Below, in pieces: positions 25,555 to 33,586 of a DNA stretch of 64,000 nucleotides (position 1 is the first letter of the stretch; each line of letters begins with the position of its first letter). The notes under the pieces were generated by a model. The model was given only the letters and a program-made list of their open reading frames with translations, did not search any database and was not told the origin of the DNA. The position numbers were made by a program, and so were the translations under genes. The stretch spans positions 3,422,501 through 3,486,500 of the forward strand of contig NZ_LT607750.1 of NCBI RefSeq assembly GCF_900090235.1, in the 5' to 3' direction. The stretch comes from Micromonospora echinaurantiaca (GTDB lineage Bacteria; Actinomycetota; Actinomycetes; Mycobacteriales; Micromonosporaceae).

Positions 25555-28500
25555 CGAGCGGCCTCCCGCTCGTCGGCGTCGACGATGTGCAGCCGCAGTT
25601 CGCTGAAGTAGCGCCGGCCGGCCGCGTCGGGCACCCAGGCGTCCGCCACCGTGGGCAGCATCTCGCTGATCACCAGCGAGGTGTCGTCGCCGCCGTCGGT
25701 GCGGGCGGCCCGCACCATGGCGCAGAACATGTTGCCGAAGGCCGGGCTGCTCAGGTCGACGAAGCAGGGCTTGGTCTCGGTGCCGAGCTTGACGTAGACC
25801 TGCTCGGGCAGGCCGAGCCGGCGGCGCCAGTCCCGGACGGCGAGGAACCGGTCGCGCTCGCCGGTGACGGTGGCCAGACCGCTGCCGCCGACCGTGGTAC
25901 GCCAGGTCTGCCGCGCCACCACCAGCTCGCCGACGGTGATCCGCGGGGTGTACGGCGCGGCCGCGACCAGCTTGAACCCGTCCACGGCGTGCGCGCTGAG
26001 CAGCGGCGAGAAGACCTCGGTCAGCGTCCAGCGCTGCCCGTCCGGGGCGACGGCGAACAGCTCGCCGCCCTCGTCGGCAACGGTCAGCTCCACGGTCGGC
26101 AGCACCCGGTCCGGGTCGGCGCCGGGCGCCGGCGCGAAGGCCAGCTGCCGGTCGGTCGGACCGGCCAGCGCCTCGGCGACCCGACTGGTGCGCCGGGGCC
26201 AGTCGGTCGGGAAGAGCAGCCGGATCCGGCGCTCGCCGAGGTCGGCGGTGAGCGCGTCACGCAGCCGTCCCACGTCGGGGTGCGCCGGGGTGAAGACCTG
26301 GCAGTCGAAGGACGCCCAGGCGGCGTGCAGCTCGCCGAGCACCACCGTGTAGTCGCCGCGGGCCAGCGCCTCCGCGTCGGCGGCGCAGATCTGCAGGTCG
26401 GGGCTGTGCAGCCGGGCGTTGGGCCAGGCCGGCCGGTCGGCCGGGAAGACCTCGGCGACCCGGGCGGCGAGGTCGGCCACCGGCAGCCGGACCTCGGTGG
26501 CCCCGGGTGGCAGCCGGTCCAGGCCGAACAGTCCGGCCCAGCGGCCGGCGAACTCGGCGGCGACCGCGTCGACCGGCCGGGTCCCGTCGCCCCAGAACAG
26601 GCCCTGGGCCAGGAACCACAGGTCGGACAGGGCGACCGGGGCGCCGCCGGACTCGGCGCGCAGCTCGTCGTGCAGTTCCCGGAACGCCGCGCCGTACGCC
26701 CGCTCCAGCGCGTCGACCAGCCAGCGGGCGGCCTGGAGCAGCACCGCGAGCGGGGCGGCGATCCGGTCCAGCAGCGGCTGGCCGAAGACCACGTCGAGGT
26801 CCCGGCTGGTGTCCTCGTAGCAGAGGGTGCGGCCGGCGTACATCTCGCCGGCCCGGCGGCGCGGCGGCTGCCCGGTCAGCTCGGTGAAGGTGGTGTCCAG
26901 CGTGTCCAGCGCTGTACGCAGCCGTACGGGGTCGCCGGCCGCGGCGGCCACCGCGTCCCGGGCAGCGCGGAGCCGGTCGAAGCCGGCGCGGGCGTCCCGC
27001 CGCGCGGTCTCGTCACCGATCGCGTCGATCCGCCGGAGCAGCACGTCCTCGGCGTCCGGGCTCACCGGCAGCGCGGCGTCCCAGGTGACCAGTTCGCGCT
27101 CGACCAGCCGGTCCAGCAGCGCGTAGCCGTCCTCCGGGCGGCGCAGCCCGATCGCCGGGTCGGTGACCAGCTCGCGGGCCGGGCGCCGGCCGTCAGCGGC
27201 GGCCAGCAGCGCCGCCTCCACCCCGGTGAGCGTCACCGGCGGTCGGCCGGGCCGGCGGACGGTGCGGTCGACGAGGCTCAGCTGGGGGCAGAGCATCGGC
27301 GCCCACCAGCTGCGCACCGCGAGGTCCCGGCCGATCCGGTCGGCGTACGCGGTCAGCGCCCAGGACTCGAACCACACCCAGCGGCGCCGGGTCAGGCCGG
27401 GGCCGGGGCGCACGTCGGCAGTCTCCTCGCGGGCCGGGTCGAGGGTGACCCAGCAGCTCGGGCCGAAGAAGCCGACTGTCTCGTTCTTGCCGCAGTACCG
27501 CTGCCAGTACTTGAGCAGGGCGCGTTCCCGGTCGCGGCGCCGCACGTTGCGGGCCGGATCGGGGCCGCCGCGGGCGAGGCCGTCCAGGGCGAGCAGGGCG
27601 CCCCGGTTCTGCCAGGTGACCGCCTCCCGCAGCAGCGGATCGCCGGCCAGCTCGGTGAGCCGGCGGCCGGTGGCCGTCACCGCCTCGGCGAACTCCTTGT
27701 CGAACTGCTCCACGCCGGCGCCGGTCGCCAGCAGGTCGTCGGCGGCCGCGGCGGCCTGCGGCGCGGCGAACAGGGCCAGCCCGTCGGCGGGGAACCCGGT
27801 GGTGCGCAGGATGGCGTCCCGCCACACCGACCAGCCGGTGGCGCCGAGCGGCACCCGGTGCCCCTTGGACACCGCCGTGGCCGCCGGGCCGCCGGACGGA
27901 CCAGCCGCCACGGGTGTTCCACCTCCGGACGGTCCAGCCGCCGTGGCTACCGCGGGGCCCTGCGTCACCGCCACGTCGGCCAGCGCCGCGCCGGCGAGCG
28001 TGGTGTCGGCGAGCGTGGTGTCGGCGAGGGCCGTGTCGAGGTCGGCGCGGATCAGGGCGAGCAGGTCGGGCAGCCGTTCGTGCAGGAAGAAGTGCCCGCC
28101 GTCGATGTCGTGCAGGATGAAGCCGGCGGCGGTGTGCTCGCGCCACGCCGCGCTGTGCGCCCGGGTGACCGCCCGGTCGTGCCGGCCGCTGAACGCCACG
28201 ATCGGCACCGGCAGCGGCTCCTCGGGGACGTAGCGATAGCTGTCCACCCGGCCGAAGTCGGCGCGCAGCAGCGGCAGCAGCAGTTCGACCAGCTCCGGGT
28301 GGTCGAGCAGCTCGGCCGGCAGCCCGCCGCCCGCGCCGAGCCGGCGCAGCAGCTCGTCGTCGTCCACCCGGGACAGTCCGTCGAAGAGGCTGGGAGCGGT
28401 GACGTGCGGGGCGCGGGCGCCGCCGACGTACAGCCGCAGCGGCAGCGGCAGGCCGGCCCGGCGCAGCTCGCGGACCACCTCGAAGCCGACCCGGCCGCCC

Positions 28501-28754
28501 ATCGAGTGGCCGTAGACGGCGTACCGGCCGGTGGCGCGCCCGGCGATGGCGTGCGCGACGTCGGCCACCCGGAACCGCGGGTCCTCGCTGATCCGGTTCT
28601 CCCGGCCCGGCAGCTGCACCGGCAGCACCTCGACGCCCGGGCCGAGGCCGTCCTGCCAGCGCCGGAACGCGCTGGCGCCCGCACCGGCGTAGGGCAGGCA
28701 GAACAGCTGGACCGGTGCCGGTTCCCGGCGGCCGGCGGAGACGAACCAGTTCAC
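25551..28754 (-). CDS. Type II thioesterase fused to a LanB-like domain
   Basis: This 1067-aa protein has two parts. Residues 1-240 are a GrsT-like thioesterase: FCLPYAGAGASAF, nucleophile elbow GHSMGG with Ser84, and the catalytic His in DGGHFFLHE. A low-complexity linker (about 245-300), rich in Ala, Thr, Gly and Pro with repeated TTLAD, joins it to a LanB-like domain (about 300-1067). That domain is paralogous to the next gene and carries YWQRYCGKNETVGFFG. Stand-alone type II thioesterases clear mischarged carrier domains. Covalent linkage to a LanB-like domain suggests the latter also works on carrier-bound chains. The start is GTG 28754, overlapping the upstream stop (GTGA). I know of no characterised protein with this architecture. 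Confidence 0.78.
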   Translation of the reverse strand: MNWFVSAGRREPAPVQLFCLPYAGAGASAFRRWQDGLGPGVEVLPVQLPGRENRISEDPRFRVADVAHAIAGRATGRYAVYGHSMGGRVGFEVVRELRRAGLPLPLRLYVGGARAPHVTAPSLFDGLSRVDDDELLRRLGAGGGLPAELLDHPELVELLLPLLRADFGRVDSYRYVPEEPLPVPIVAFSGRHDRAVTRAHSAAWREHTAAGFILHDIDGGHFFLHERLPDLLALIRADLDTALADTTLADTTLAGAALADVAVTQGPAVATAAGPSGGGTPVAAGPSGGPAATAVSKGHRVPLGATGWSVWRDAILRTTGFPADGLALFAAPQAAAAADDLLATGAGVEQFDKEFAEAVTATGRRLTELAGDPLLREAVTWQNRGALLALDGLARGGPDPARNVRRRDRERALLKYWQRYCGKNETVGFFGPSCWVTLDPAREETADVRPGPGLTRRRWVWFESWALTAYADRIGRDLAVRSWWAPMLCPQLSLVDRTVRRPGRPPVTLTGVEAALLAAADGRRPARELVTDPAIGLRRPEDGYALLDRLVERELVTWDAALPVSPDAEDVLLRRIDAIGDETARRDARAGFDRLRAARDAVAAAAGDPVRLRTALDTLDTTFTELTGQPPRRRAGEMYAGRTLCYEDTSRDLDVVFGQPLLDRIAAPLAVLLQAARWLVDALERAYGAAFRELHDELRAESGGAPVALSDLWFLAQGLFWGDGTRPVDAVAAEFAGRWAGLFGLDRLPPGATEVRLPVADLAARVAEVFPADRPAWPNARLHSPDLQICAADAEALARGDYTVVLGELHAAWASFDCQVFTPAHPDVGRLRDALTADLGERRIRLLFPTDWPRRTSRVAEALAGPTDRQLAFAPAPGADPDRVLPTVELTVADEGGELFAVAPDGQRWTLTEVFSPLLSAHAVDGFKLVAAAPYTPRITVGELVVARQTWRTTVGGSGLATVTGERDRFLAVRDWRRRLGLPEQVYVKLGTETKPCFVDLSSPAFGNMFCAMVRAARTDGGDDTSLVISEMLPTVADAWVPDAAGRRYFSELRLHIVDADEREAAR

Positions 28755-31700
28755 CGCGCGCCTTTCTGAGGGGGGTCGATCCAGTACCGCTGGCGCTGGA
28801 ACGGGTAGGTGGGCAGTCCGGTCCGCCGGAGGGTGCCCTCGGGGTGCAACGCCGCCCAGTCCACGTCCCGGCCGGCGACCCAGGCCGCGGCCAGTTCGCG
28901 TAGCTCTCCCGCCGGCCCGGCCACCCGGGCGTCGGTGCCGAGCAGTTCGTCCAGCGCGGCGACGGCGCCGGCCGGGTCGGTCGCCACCACGGCCGCCCGG
29001 CAGCCGAAGGCCCGCCGGCCCAGCGCCAGCGTGGCGGCCACCTCGGCCAGCACCGGGGCGGTGCCGGCGAGGTGCTGGCGCAGCCGGGTCAGCGCCGCCC
29101 GCAGCGCGACCGGGTCCCGGGCGGAGACCGGCAGCAGGTACGCCGCGTCCGGGACGTCGACCGGCTCGACCGGCGGGGGTTGCTCCACCACGACGTGGGC
29201 GTTGGTGCCGCCGACCCCGAACGAGCTGACCCCGGCGACCCGGCGCGCCGCGTCCGGCCAGTCCCGCGCCTTGGTCGGCACGTAGAACGGGCCGGCGGCC
29301 AGGTCGACCTCGGGATGCGGGCGGGTGAAGTGCAGGTTGGGCGGGATCACCCCGTGCTGCACGGCGAGCACCGCCTTGATCAGCCCGGCGATGCCGGCGG
29401 CGGCGTCCAGGTGACCGATGTTGGTCTTCACCGAACCGAGCGCGCAGGTCTCCGCGGGGCCGGCGCCGGCGTACACCTCGTGCAGCGCGGCGACCTCGAT
29501 GGCGTCGCCGAGCGGCGTACCGCTGCCGTGCGCCTCGATGAAGCGAACCTCGCCCGGCGCGACCTCGGCGGCGGCGAGCGCGTTGGCCACCGCGGCGGCC
29601 TGCCCGGCCGGCCCGGGCACGGCGAAGCCGGCCCGGTCGGCGCCGTCGTTGGTGACGCCCCAACCGGGCAGCACCGCGTAGATCCGGTCGCCGTCGGCCT
29701 GCGCGTCGGCGAGCCGGCGCAGCGCCACCACGCCGACACCCGAGCCGAAGCCGGCGCCGTTGGCCGCCTCGTCGAACGCGCGGCACCGGCCGTCCGGCGA
29801 GGCCAGCCCGCCCGGCGTGTGTCGGTAGCGGGGCCAGGTCACGTTCACCCCGCCGGCCAGCGCGATGTCGCACTGGTAGTCGGCCAGGCTCTGAGCGGCG
29901 AGGCAGACCGCGACCAGTGAGCTGGAGCAGGCACTCTGCACGGCGACCGCCGGCCCGGTCAACCCCAGCCGGTACGCCACCTGCCCGGGCAGGTGGTCGG
30001 TGAACTGCCGGCCGATCAGCCGGGCCTCCCAGTCGTCCGGGTCAACGTCGCCGACCACTGCCGGGTTGTCCATGAGGTGGAACAGGAAGTAGCGGTTGGC
30101 CGAGGTGGCCGCGTAGACCCCGACCAGCCCGGGGAACCGGGTCGGGTCGTGACCGGCGTCCTCCAGTGCCTCCCAGGCGGTCTCCAGGAATAGTCGGTGC
30201 TGCGGGTCGGTACGCGCCGCCTCCTGCTCGCCGAAGGAGAAGAAGCCGGCGTCGAAGTCGGCCACCCCGTCCAGCCGGCCGGCCGCCCGGACGTGCCGGG
30301 GGTCGTTGCGCAGCCGCGGCCCGATGCCGAGTGCGGCCAGTTCCTCGTCGGTGTGGTCGTGGATCGAGTCGACGCCGGCGCAGAGGTTCCACCAGAAGGT
30401 GGCCGCGTCGGGGGCGCCCGGGAAGCGGCCGGCCAGGCCGACCACCGCGATCTCGTCGCCGGTGTACTCGCGGGCGGCGGTGGTCGGTGCGGCCGGCGGC
30501 AGCATCGGCGCGCGCACCGGTTCCAGCGGCGCGTCGATCAGCCGGGCCTGGTCGGCCACCGTGGGGTGGTCGAAGAGGCGCAGCAGCGGCAGCCGCACCC
30601 CGAACCGCTCGGCCAGCCGCTGCTGCACCTGACCGAGCAGCAGCGACTGCCCGCCGACGTCGAAGAAGCTGGCGGTGCGGCCGACCGCGGCACGGCCGAG
30701 CACCGCGCACCAGATGTCGTGCACGATCCGCTCGGTGGGCGTGCTCGGCGCCTCGCTCGGCGGCACGTCGGCGGCCGGGTCGGGCAGCGCCCGCTCGTCG
30801 ACCTTGCCGGTGACGGTGAGCGGGAACTCCTCGACCACCACCACCGCGCGCGGCAGCGCGTAGTCCGGCAGCCGCCGGGCGAGGGCCGCGCGCAGGGCCG
30901 CCGGGTCGAGCGACCCGCCGGCAGGTCGGGCGTACGCGAGCAGCTCGCCGTCGCGGGCGATGGCGCGGACCGCGGCGACACCCGGCTGTTCGGCGAGCAC
31001 CGCCTCGATCTCGGTCAGCTCGACCCGGAACCCGCGTACCTTGACCTGCCGGTCGAGCCGGCCGAGGCAGACCAGCTCGCCGCCGGGCAGCCGCTCGGCC
31101 AGGTCGCCGGTGCGGTACGTCGGCACCCCGTCGGGGTCCACACCGAACCGGTCGCTGTGCTGGTCGAGATAGCCGGGGGCGAGGTGCCGGCTGCGCACCA
31201 CGAGTTCGCCGTCCGGGGCCAGCCGTAGCTCGTAGCCGGGCAGCGCGGCGCCGATCGGCAGCGGCCCGGTGGCGGCCGGATCGGCCGCGGCCAGCGGCAG
31301 CGTGTACCGGGCCGCGAAGGTCAGCTCGGTCGCGCCGTAGCCGTTGACCAGCAGGCAGTCCGGGGCGAACCGGTCGCGGCCGCGCGCGGCGTCGGCGTGG
31401 GTGGCCTGCTCGCCGCCGAGCAGCACCACCCGGACGTGGTCGAGCCGGCGCTCGCCGAGGGTGTCGAGCAGGAACCGGTAGACGGTGGGGGTGGAGTGGT
31501 AGACGGTGACCCGGTGCCGGGCGAGCTGCTCGACGGCGTGCGCCAGGCCGTGCCGGCGTAGTTCCACCGGTACGACCGCGGCGCCGGCCAGCAGGGCCGG
31601 GTAGAGGTCCGGGATGGCCGCGTCGAAGCTGAACGAGGCGAGCAGGCTGAGCCGGTCGGCCGGGCCGAGGTCGAGGGTGGCGATCTGGTTGTCGACGACG

Positions 31701-32221
31701 TGCAGCAGGTTGCGGTGGGTCTGTCCGACCGCCTTGGGCACGCCGGTGGAACCCGAGGTGAACAGCACGTACGCCAGCGCGTCCGGCTCGACCGGCACCG
31801 GGCGCAGCGGGGCGGGCGGCGGCGGAGCGTCCACGGTGAGCACCCGGGCCTCGGGCCGGTCGGCGGTGAGCCGGCGCGCCGCCTCGGCGTGCTCGGCTCC
31901 ACTCAGGACGGTGCCGACCCCGGCGGCGGCGAGCATGTGCCGCAGCCGCTGCTCGGGGAAACCGGGATCCAGCGGCACGTACGCGCAGCCGGCCGCGAGG
32001 GTGCCGAGGATGGCCGCGATGGTGGGCGTGCCGTGCGCGGTGAGCAGAGCGACCCGGTCGCCCGGCCGGACGCCGGCGGCGGTGAGCGCCGCGGCGTACC
32101 CGCCGGCCGCACCGGCCAGGTCGGTGTAGCTGAGCTGTTCGGACTCGCCGAGCACGGCCGGCAGTTCGGGACGCTGGGTGGCGACAGCGCCAAACCGATG
32201 GATGACCGTCGATTGTTCCAT
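28751..32221 (-). CDS. Hybrid A-T-KS protein without AT, likely initiating enzyme
   Basis: This 1156-aa protein is the first gene of the operon. The adenylation domain (about 10-490) has TSGSTGVPKA and an atypical NGYGATE in place of GYGPTE. Its pocket reads roughly DAPHLGGFAK, with no confident substrate. The carrier serine is Ser526 (DVGGQSL). The ketosynthase (about 588-1020) has Cys765 (SACSSS), His898 (EAHGSG) and His937 (TNIGHL). It is followed only by a linker ending in LPTYPFQRQRYW, the sequence that normally follows an AT or closes trans-AT ketosynthases. There is no AT and no ACP, so its elongation partner must be elsewhere. The ATG at 32221 faces an AT-rich promoter region. Confidence 0.9.
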   Translation of the reverse strand: MEQSTVIHRFGAVATQRPELPAVLGESEQLSYTDLAGAAGGYAAALTAAGVRPGDRVALLTAHGTPTIAAILGTLAAGCAYVPLDPGFPEQRLRHMLAAAGVGTVLSGAEHAEAARRLTADRPEARVLTVDAPPPPAPLRPVPVEPDALAYVLFTSGSTGVPKAVGQTHRNLLHVVDNQIATLDLGPADRLSLLASFSFDAAIPDLYPALLAGAAVVPVELRRHGLAHAVEQLARHRVTVYHSTPTVYRFLLDTLGERRLDHVRVVLLGGEQATHADAARGRDRFAPDCLLVNGYGATELTFAARYTLPLAAADPAATGPLPIGAALPGYELRLAPDGELVVRSRHLAPGYLDQHSDRFGVDPDGVPTYRTGDLAERLPGGELVCLGRLDRQVKVRGFRVELTEIEAVLAEQPGVAAVRAIARDGELLAYARPAGGSLDPAALRAALARRLPDYALPRAVVVVEEFPLTVTGKVDERALPDPAADVPPSEAPSTPTERIVHDIWCAVLGRAAVGRTASFFDVGGQSLLLGQVQQRLAERFGVRLPLLRLFDHPTVADQARLIDAPLEPVRAPMLPPAAPTTAAREYTGDEIAVVGLAGRFPGAPDAATFWWNLCAGVDSIHDHTDEELAALGIGPRLRNDPRHVRAAGRLDGVADFDAGFFSFGEQEAARTDPQHRLFLETAWEALEDAGHDPTRFPGLVGVYAATSANRYFLFHLMDNPAVVGDVDPDDWEARLIGRQFTDHLPGQVAYRLGLTGPAVAVQSACSSSLVAVCLAAQSLADYQCDIALAGGVNVTWPRYRHTPGGLASPDGRCRAFDEAANGAGFGSGVGVVALRRLADAQADGDRIYAVLPGWGVTNDGADRAGFAVPGPAGQAAAVANALAAAEVAPGEVRFIEAHGSGTPLGDAIEVAALHEVYAGAGPAETCALGSVKTNIGHLDAAAGIAGLIKAVLAVQHGVIPPNLHFTRPHPEVDLAAGPFYVPTKARDWPDAARRVAGVSSFGVGGTNAHVVVEQPPPVEPVDVPDAAYLLPVSARDPVALRAALTRLRQHLAGTAPVLAEVAATLALGRRAFGCRAAVVATDPAGAVAALDELLGTDARVAGPAGELRELAAAWVAGRDVDWAALHPEGTLRRTGLPTYPFQRQRYWIDPPQKGAR

Positions 32222-32307
32222 GTCAGACTACGGACGTCGCCCCACAACAGGACAGCAAACAGGGTTCGACAAGGCCGATCATGATCCCCCCCAGGACTCA
32301 ACAGTGG

Positions 32308-32326
32308 ATTGAGCATATGGCTCAAT
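32308..32326. promoter_or_regulatory. Operator-like palindrome ATTGAGC-N5-GCTCAAT
   Basis: ATTGAGC (32308-32314) and GCTCAAT (32320-32326) are perfect inverted arms around ATATG. A further CTCAA half-site sits at 32297-32301, and CCCAGG/CCTGGG flank the whole element. The symmetry and spacing look like a dimeric regulator site, about 85 nt before the first start codon. Confidence 0.5.
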
Positions 32327-32447
32327 ACCTGGGAAGAAAGATCATCGATTAGAGTCGGGCCGAAGAGCCGAACGGGCCCTCGGACGAGGGACGAAGAAAA
32401 TCGTCCGATCATCCCCCTAGCGCGTAGAGGACCTACCGCCTAAGGGC

Positions 32448-32472
32448 TTACCGTCAAGTAATCTTACGGTAA
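32448..32472. promoter_or_regulatory. Operator-like inverted repeat TTACCGT-N11-ACGGTAA
   Basis: Perfect 7-bp arms TTACCGT (32448-32454) and ACGGTAA (32466-32472) flank an 11-nt spacer. It lies 230-250 nt upstream of the first NRPS gene and 80 nt beyond the DUF2267 stop. It may be a second regulator site. No matching regulator gene lies next to the cluster in this window. Confidence 0.45.
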
Positions 32473-32552
32473 AACAGGGCCGAGACCGCGAAACTTCCCG
32501 AAATGCGGGCCATGTCCACAGTCCGACATGGCCTCCGCCGATGCCCGACTGC

Positions 32553-32954
32553 TCACCCGTCGTACGGCGGTACCGGCTCGATCGTGCCGTCGAGACCGCG
32601 CGGAAGCCGGGCCACCATTTCCCGGAACTCGCCGACCGTCACCGCCTGCCGAAGCGTCGCGAAGACCGCGCCGGCACCGACTCGGGCGGTCGCCTCGTCG
32701 ACCCCGGCCCGCTCCCCCACCCGGCGTAGGAATGCCGCCGGCCCGAACGCGGCCGACCGGCCCTCGATTGCCTCGGTGCCCGGCGCCAGGTAGTCGCCCA
32801 ACTCGTCCGGGAGCTGCCCGGCCAGGTCGTCCGCCTCGCCGCCGGTCACCCGCTCGGCCATCGTCTGCAGCACGGCCCGGGCGATCGCGGCTGCCTGCTC
32901 GGGCGGTAGTCCGGAGCGGCGGGACACCGCGTCCACGAAACGGGGAAAGCGCAC
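32553..32954 (-). CDS. DUF2267-type small helical protein
   Basis: This 133-aa protein matches the DUF2267 pattern: FVDAVSRRSGLPPEQAAAIA at the start, VLQTMAERVTGGEADDLAGQLP in the middle, then FLRRVGERAGV and a C-terminal VGEFREMVARLP. DUF2267 proteins are all-helical and often accompany stress or hibernation-type genes; their function is not established. I chose GTG 32954 because AGGAGG lies 5 nt upstream; longer open frames upstream lack this. Its link to the NRPS cluster is only positional. Confidence 0.8.
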   Translation of the reverse strand: MRFPRFVDAVSRRSGLPPEQAAAIARAVLQTMAERVTGGEADDLAGQLPDELGDYLAPGTEAIEGRSAAFGPAAFLRRVGERAGVDEATARVGAGAVFATLRQAVTVGEFREMVARLPRGLDGTIEPVPPYDG

Positions 32955-33087
32955 GGCGCCTCCTGTCGTCACCGGCCCCGCGGATACCCCCGCCCCGCGC
33001 CGGCAAACGCCGGGCACCAGCGTGGCGGACACCATCGCGACCGGTCAGCGCCGGGCCAGCCACACCGCACGGCGTTGTCGCGGCGGG

Positions 33088-33486
33088 TCAGCGCAGCCCG
33101 GCGGACGCCCGCAGGTGGTCGAAGATGAGCTGGTCCACCGGCGAGACCCGGTGCCGGTCGGCGTATCCGAGCCAGCCGACCTCGGCGATCTCGTTGGCCG
33201 CTCGCAGGGTGCCCCGATACTCCGCCGAGTAACAGGTCATCCGGACCATTGTGCCCGCCGAATGGCCGTGCGCCTGCGCGGTGAAGGTGCCGACGTGCAC
33301 GGCGCTCTCCGGCAGCACGACGACGCTCAGCTCCTCGGCGATCTCCCGACAGAGCGTCGCCAGGTCGGTCTCGCCCGGCTCCCGCTTGCCGCCCGGCAGG
33401 TACCAGACGTCCCGCCCCCGCGAGCGGGTGCTGAGCACCCGGCCATCCTCCAGGCGGATCCAGGCGATCTTGTCGACGTATCCCAC
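33088..33486 (-). CDS. Nudix hydrolase (MutT-like)
   Basis: This 132-aa protein has a Nudix box GGKREPGETDLATLCREIAE followed by ELSV, so the usual EEXGU ends in Ser, not Gly. The metal-binding glutamates are kept. It starts VGYVDKIAWIRLEDGRVL, typical of small MutT-like enzymes. The GTG at 33486 is chosen because a GGAGGG site precedes it; an upstream TTG would add a basic tail unlike the family. It is unrelated in sequence to the first Nudix gene of the window, and its substrate is unknown. Confidence 0.85.
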   Translation of the reverse strand: MGYVDKIAWIRLEDGRVLSTRSRGRDVWYLPGGKREPGETDLATLCREIAEELSVVVLPESAVHVGTFTAQAHGHSAGTMVRMTCYSAEYRGTLRAANEIAEVGWLGYADRHRVSPVDQLIFDHLRASAGLR

Positions 33487-33515
33487 AGCCCTCCCCCTCC
33501 CTCTCAACCCACCGA

Positions 33516-33586
33516 CTCATGATCGGCTGATGCGGAGCAGGGCGACACGCCGGGTCATCCCCTGCGGAACGTCATCCGATCATGAG
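33516..33586. repeat. Perfect 11-bp inverted repeat downstream of the MFS gene
   Basis: CTCATGATCGG (33516-33526) and CCGATCATGAG (33576-33586) are exact inverted copies 49 nt apart. The right arm overlaps the stop codon of the MFS gene. Inside the loop, GCAGGG and CCCTGC can pair too. It may end the arsenic operon or mark a former insertion. Confidence 0.4.

Larger units (their letters stand above)
32222..32552 (-). promoter_or_regulatory. Promoter and leader region of the NRPS/PKS operon
   Basis: These 331 bases lie between the DUF2267 gene and the first biosynthetic gene, both on the minus strand. They contain no recognisable gene and are clearly less GC-rich than the flanking DNA. They hold at least two perfect inverted repeats (listed separately), a CCCAGG/CCTGGG pair at 32290-32295 and 32328-32333, and a small CCCTCG/CGAGGG hairpin near 32375. 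As the only sizeable gap in about 28 kb, this is the obvious control point of the cluster. Confidence 0.7.

Noticed and set aside
23242-28754. Classical class I lanthipeptide cluster
   Set aside because: No LanC, no elimination domain, no leader-type precursor peptide and no LanT. All gene junctions are 4-nt overlaps, leaving no room for a precursor gene.
28751-32221. Firm substrate predictions for the two unusual A domains (pockets near DAPHLGGFAK and DAMFLGGVLK)
   Set aside because: By-eye codes do not clearly match a known signature, and the first domain has a variant GYGATE motif that makes alignment uncertain.
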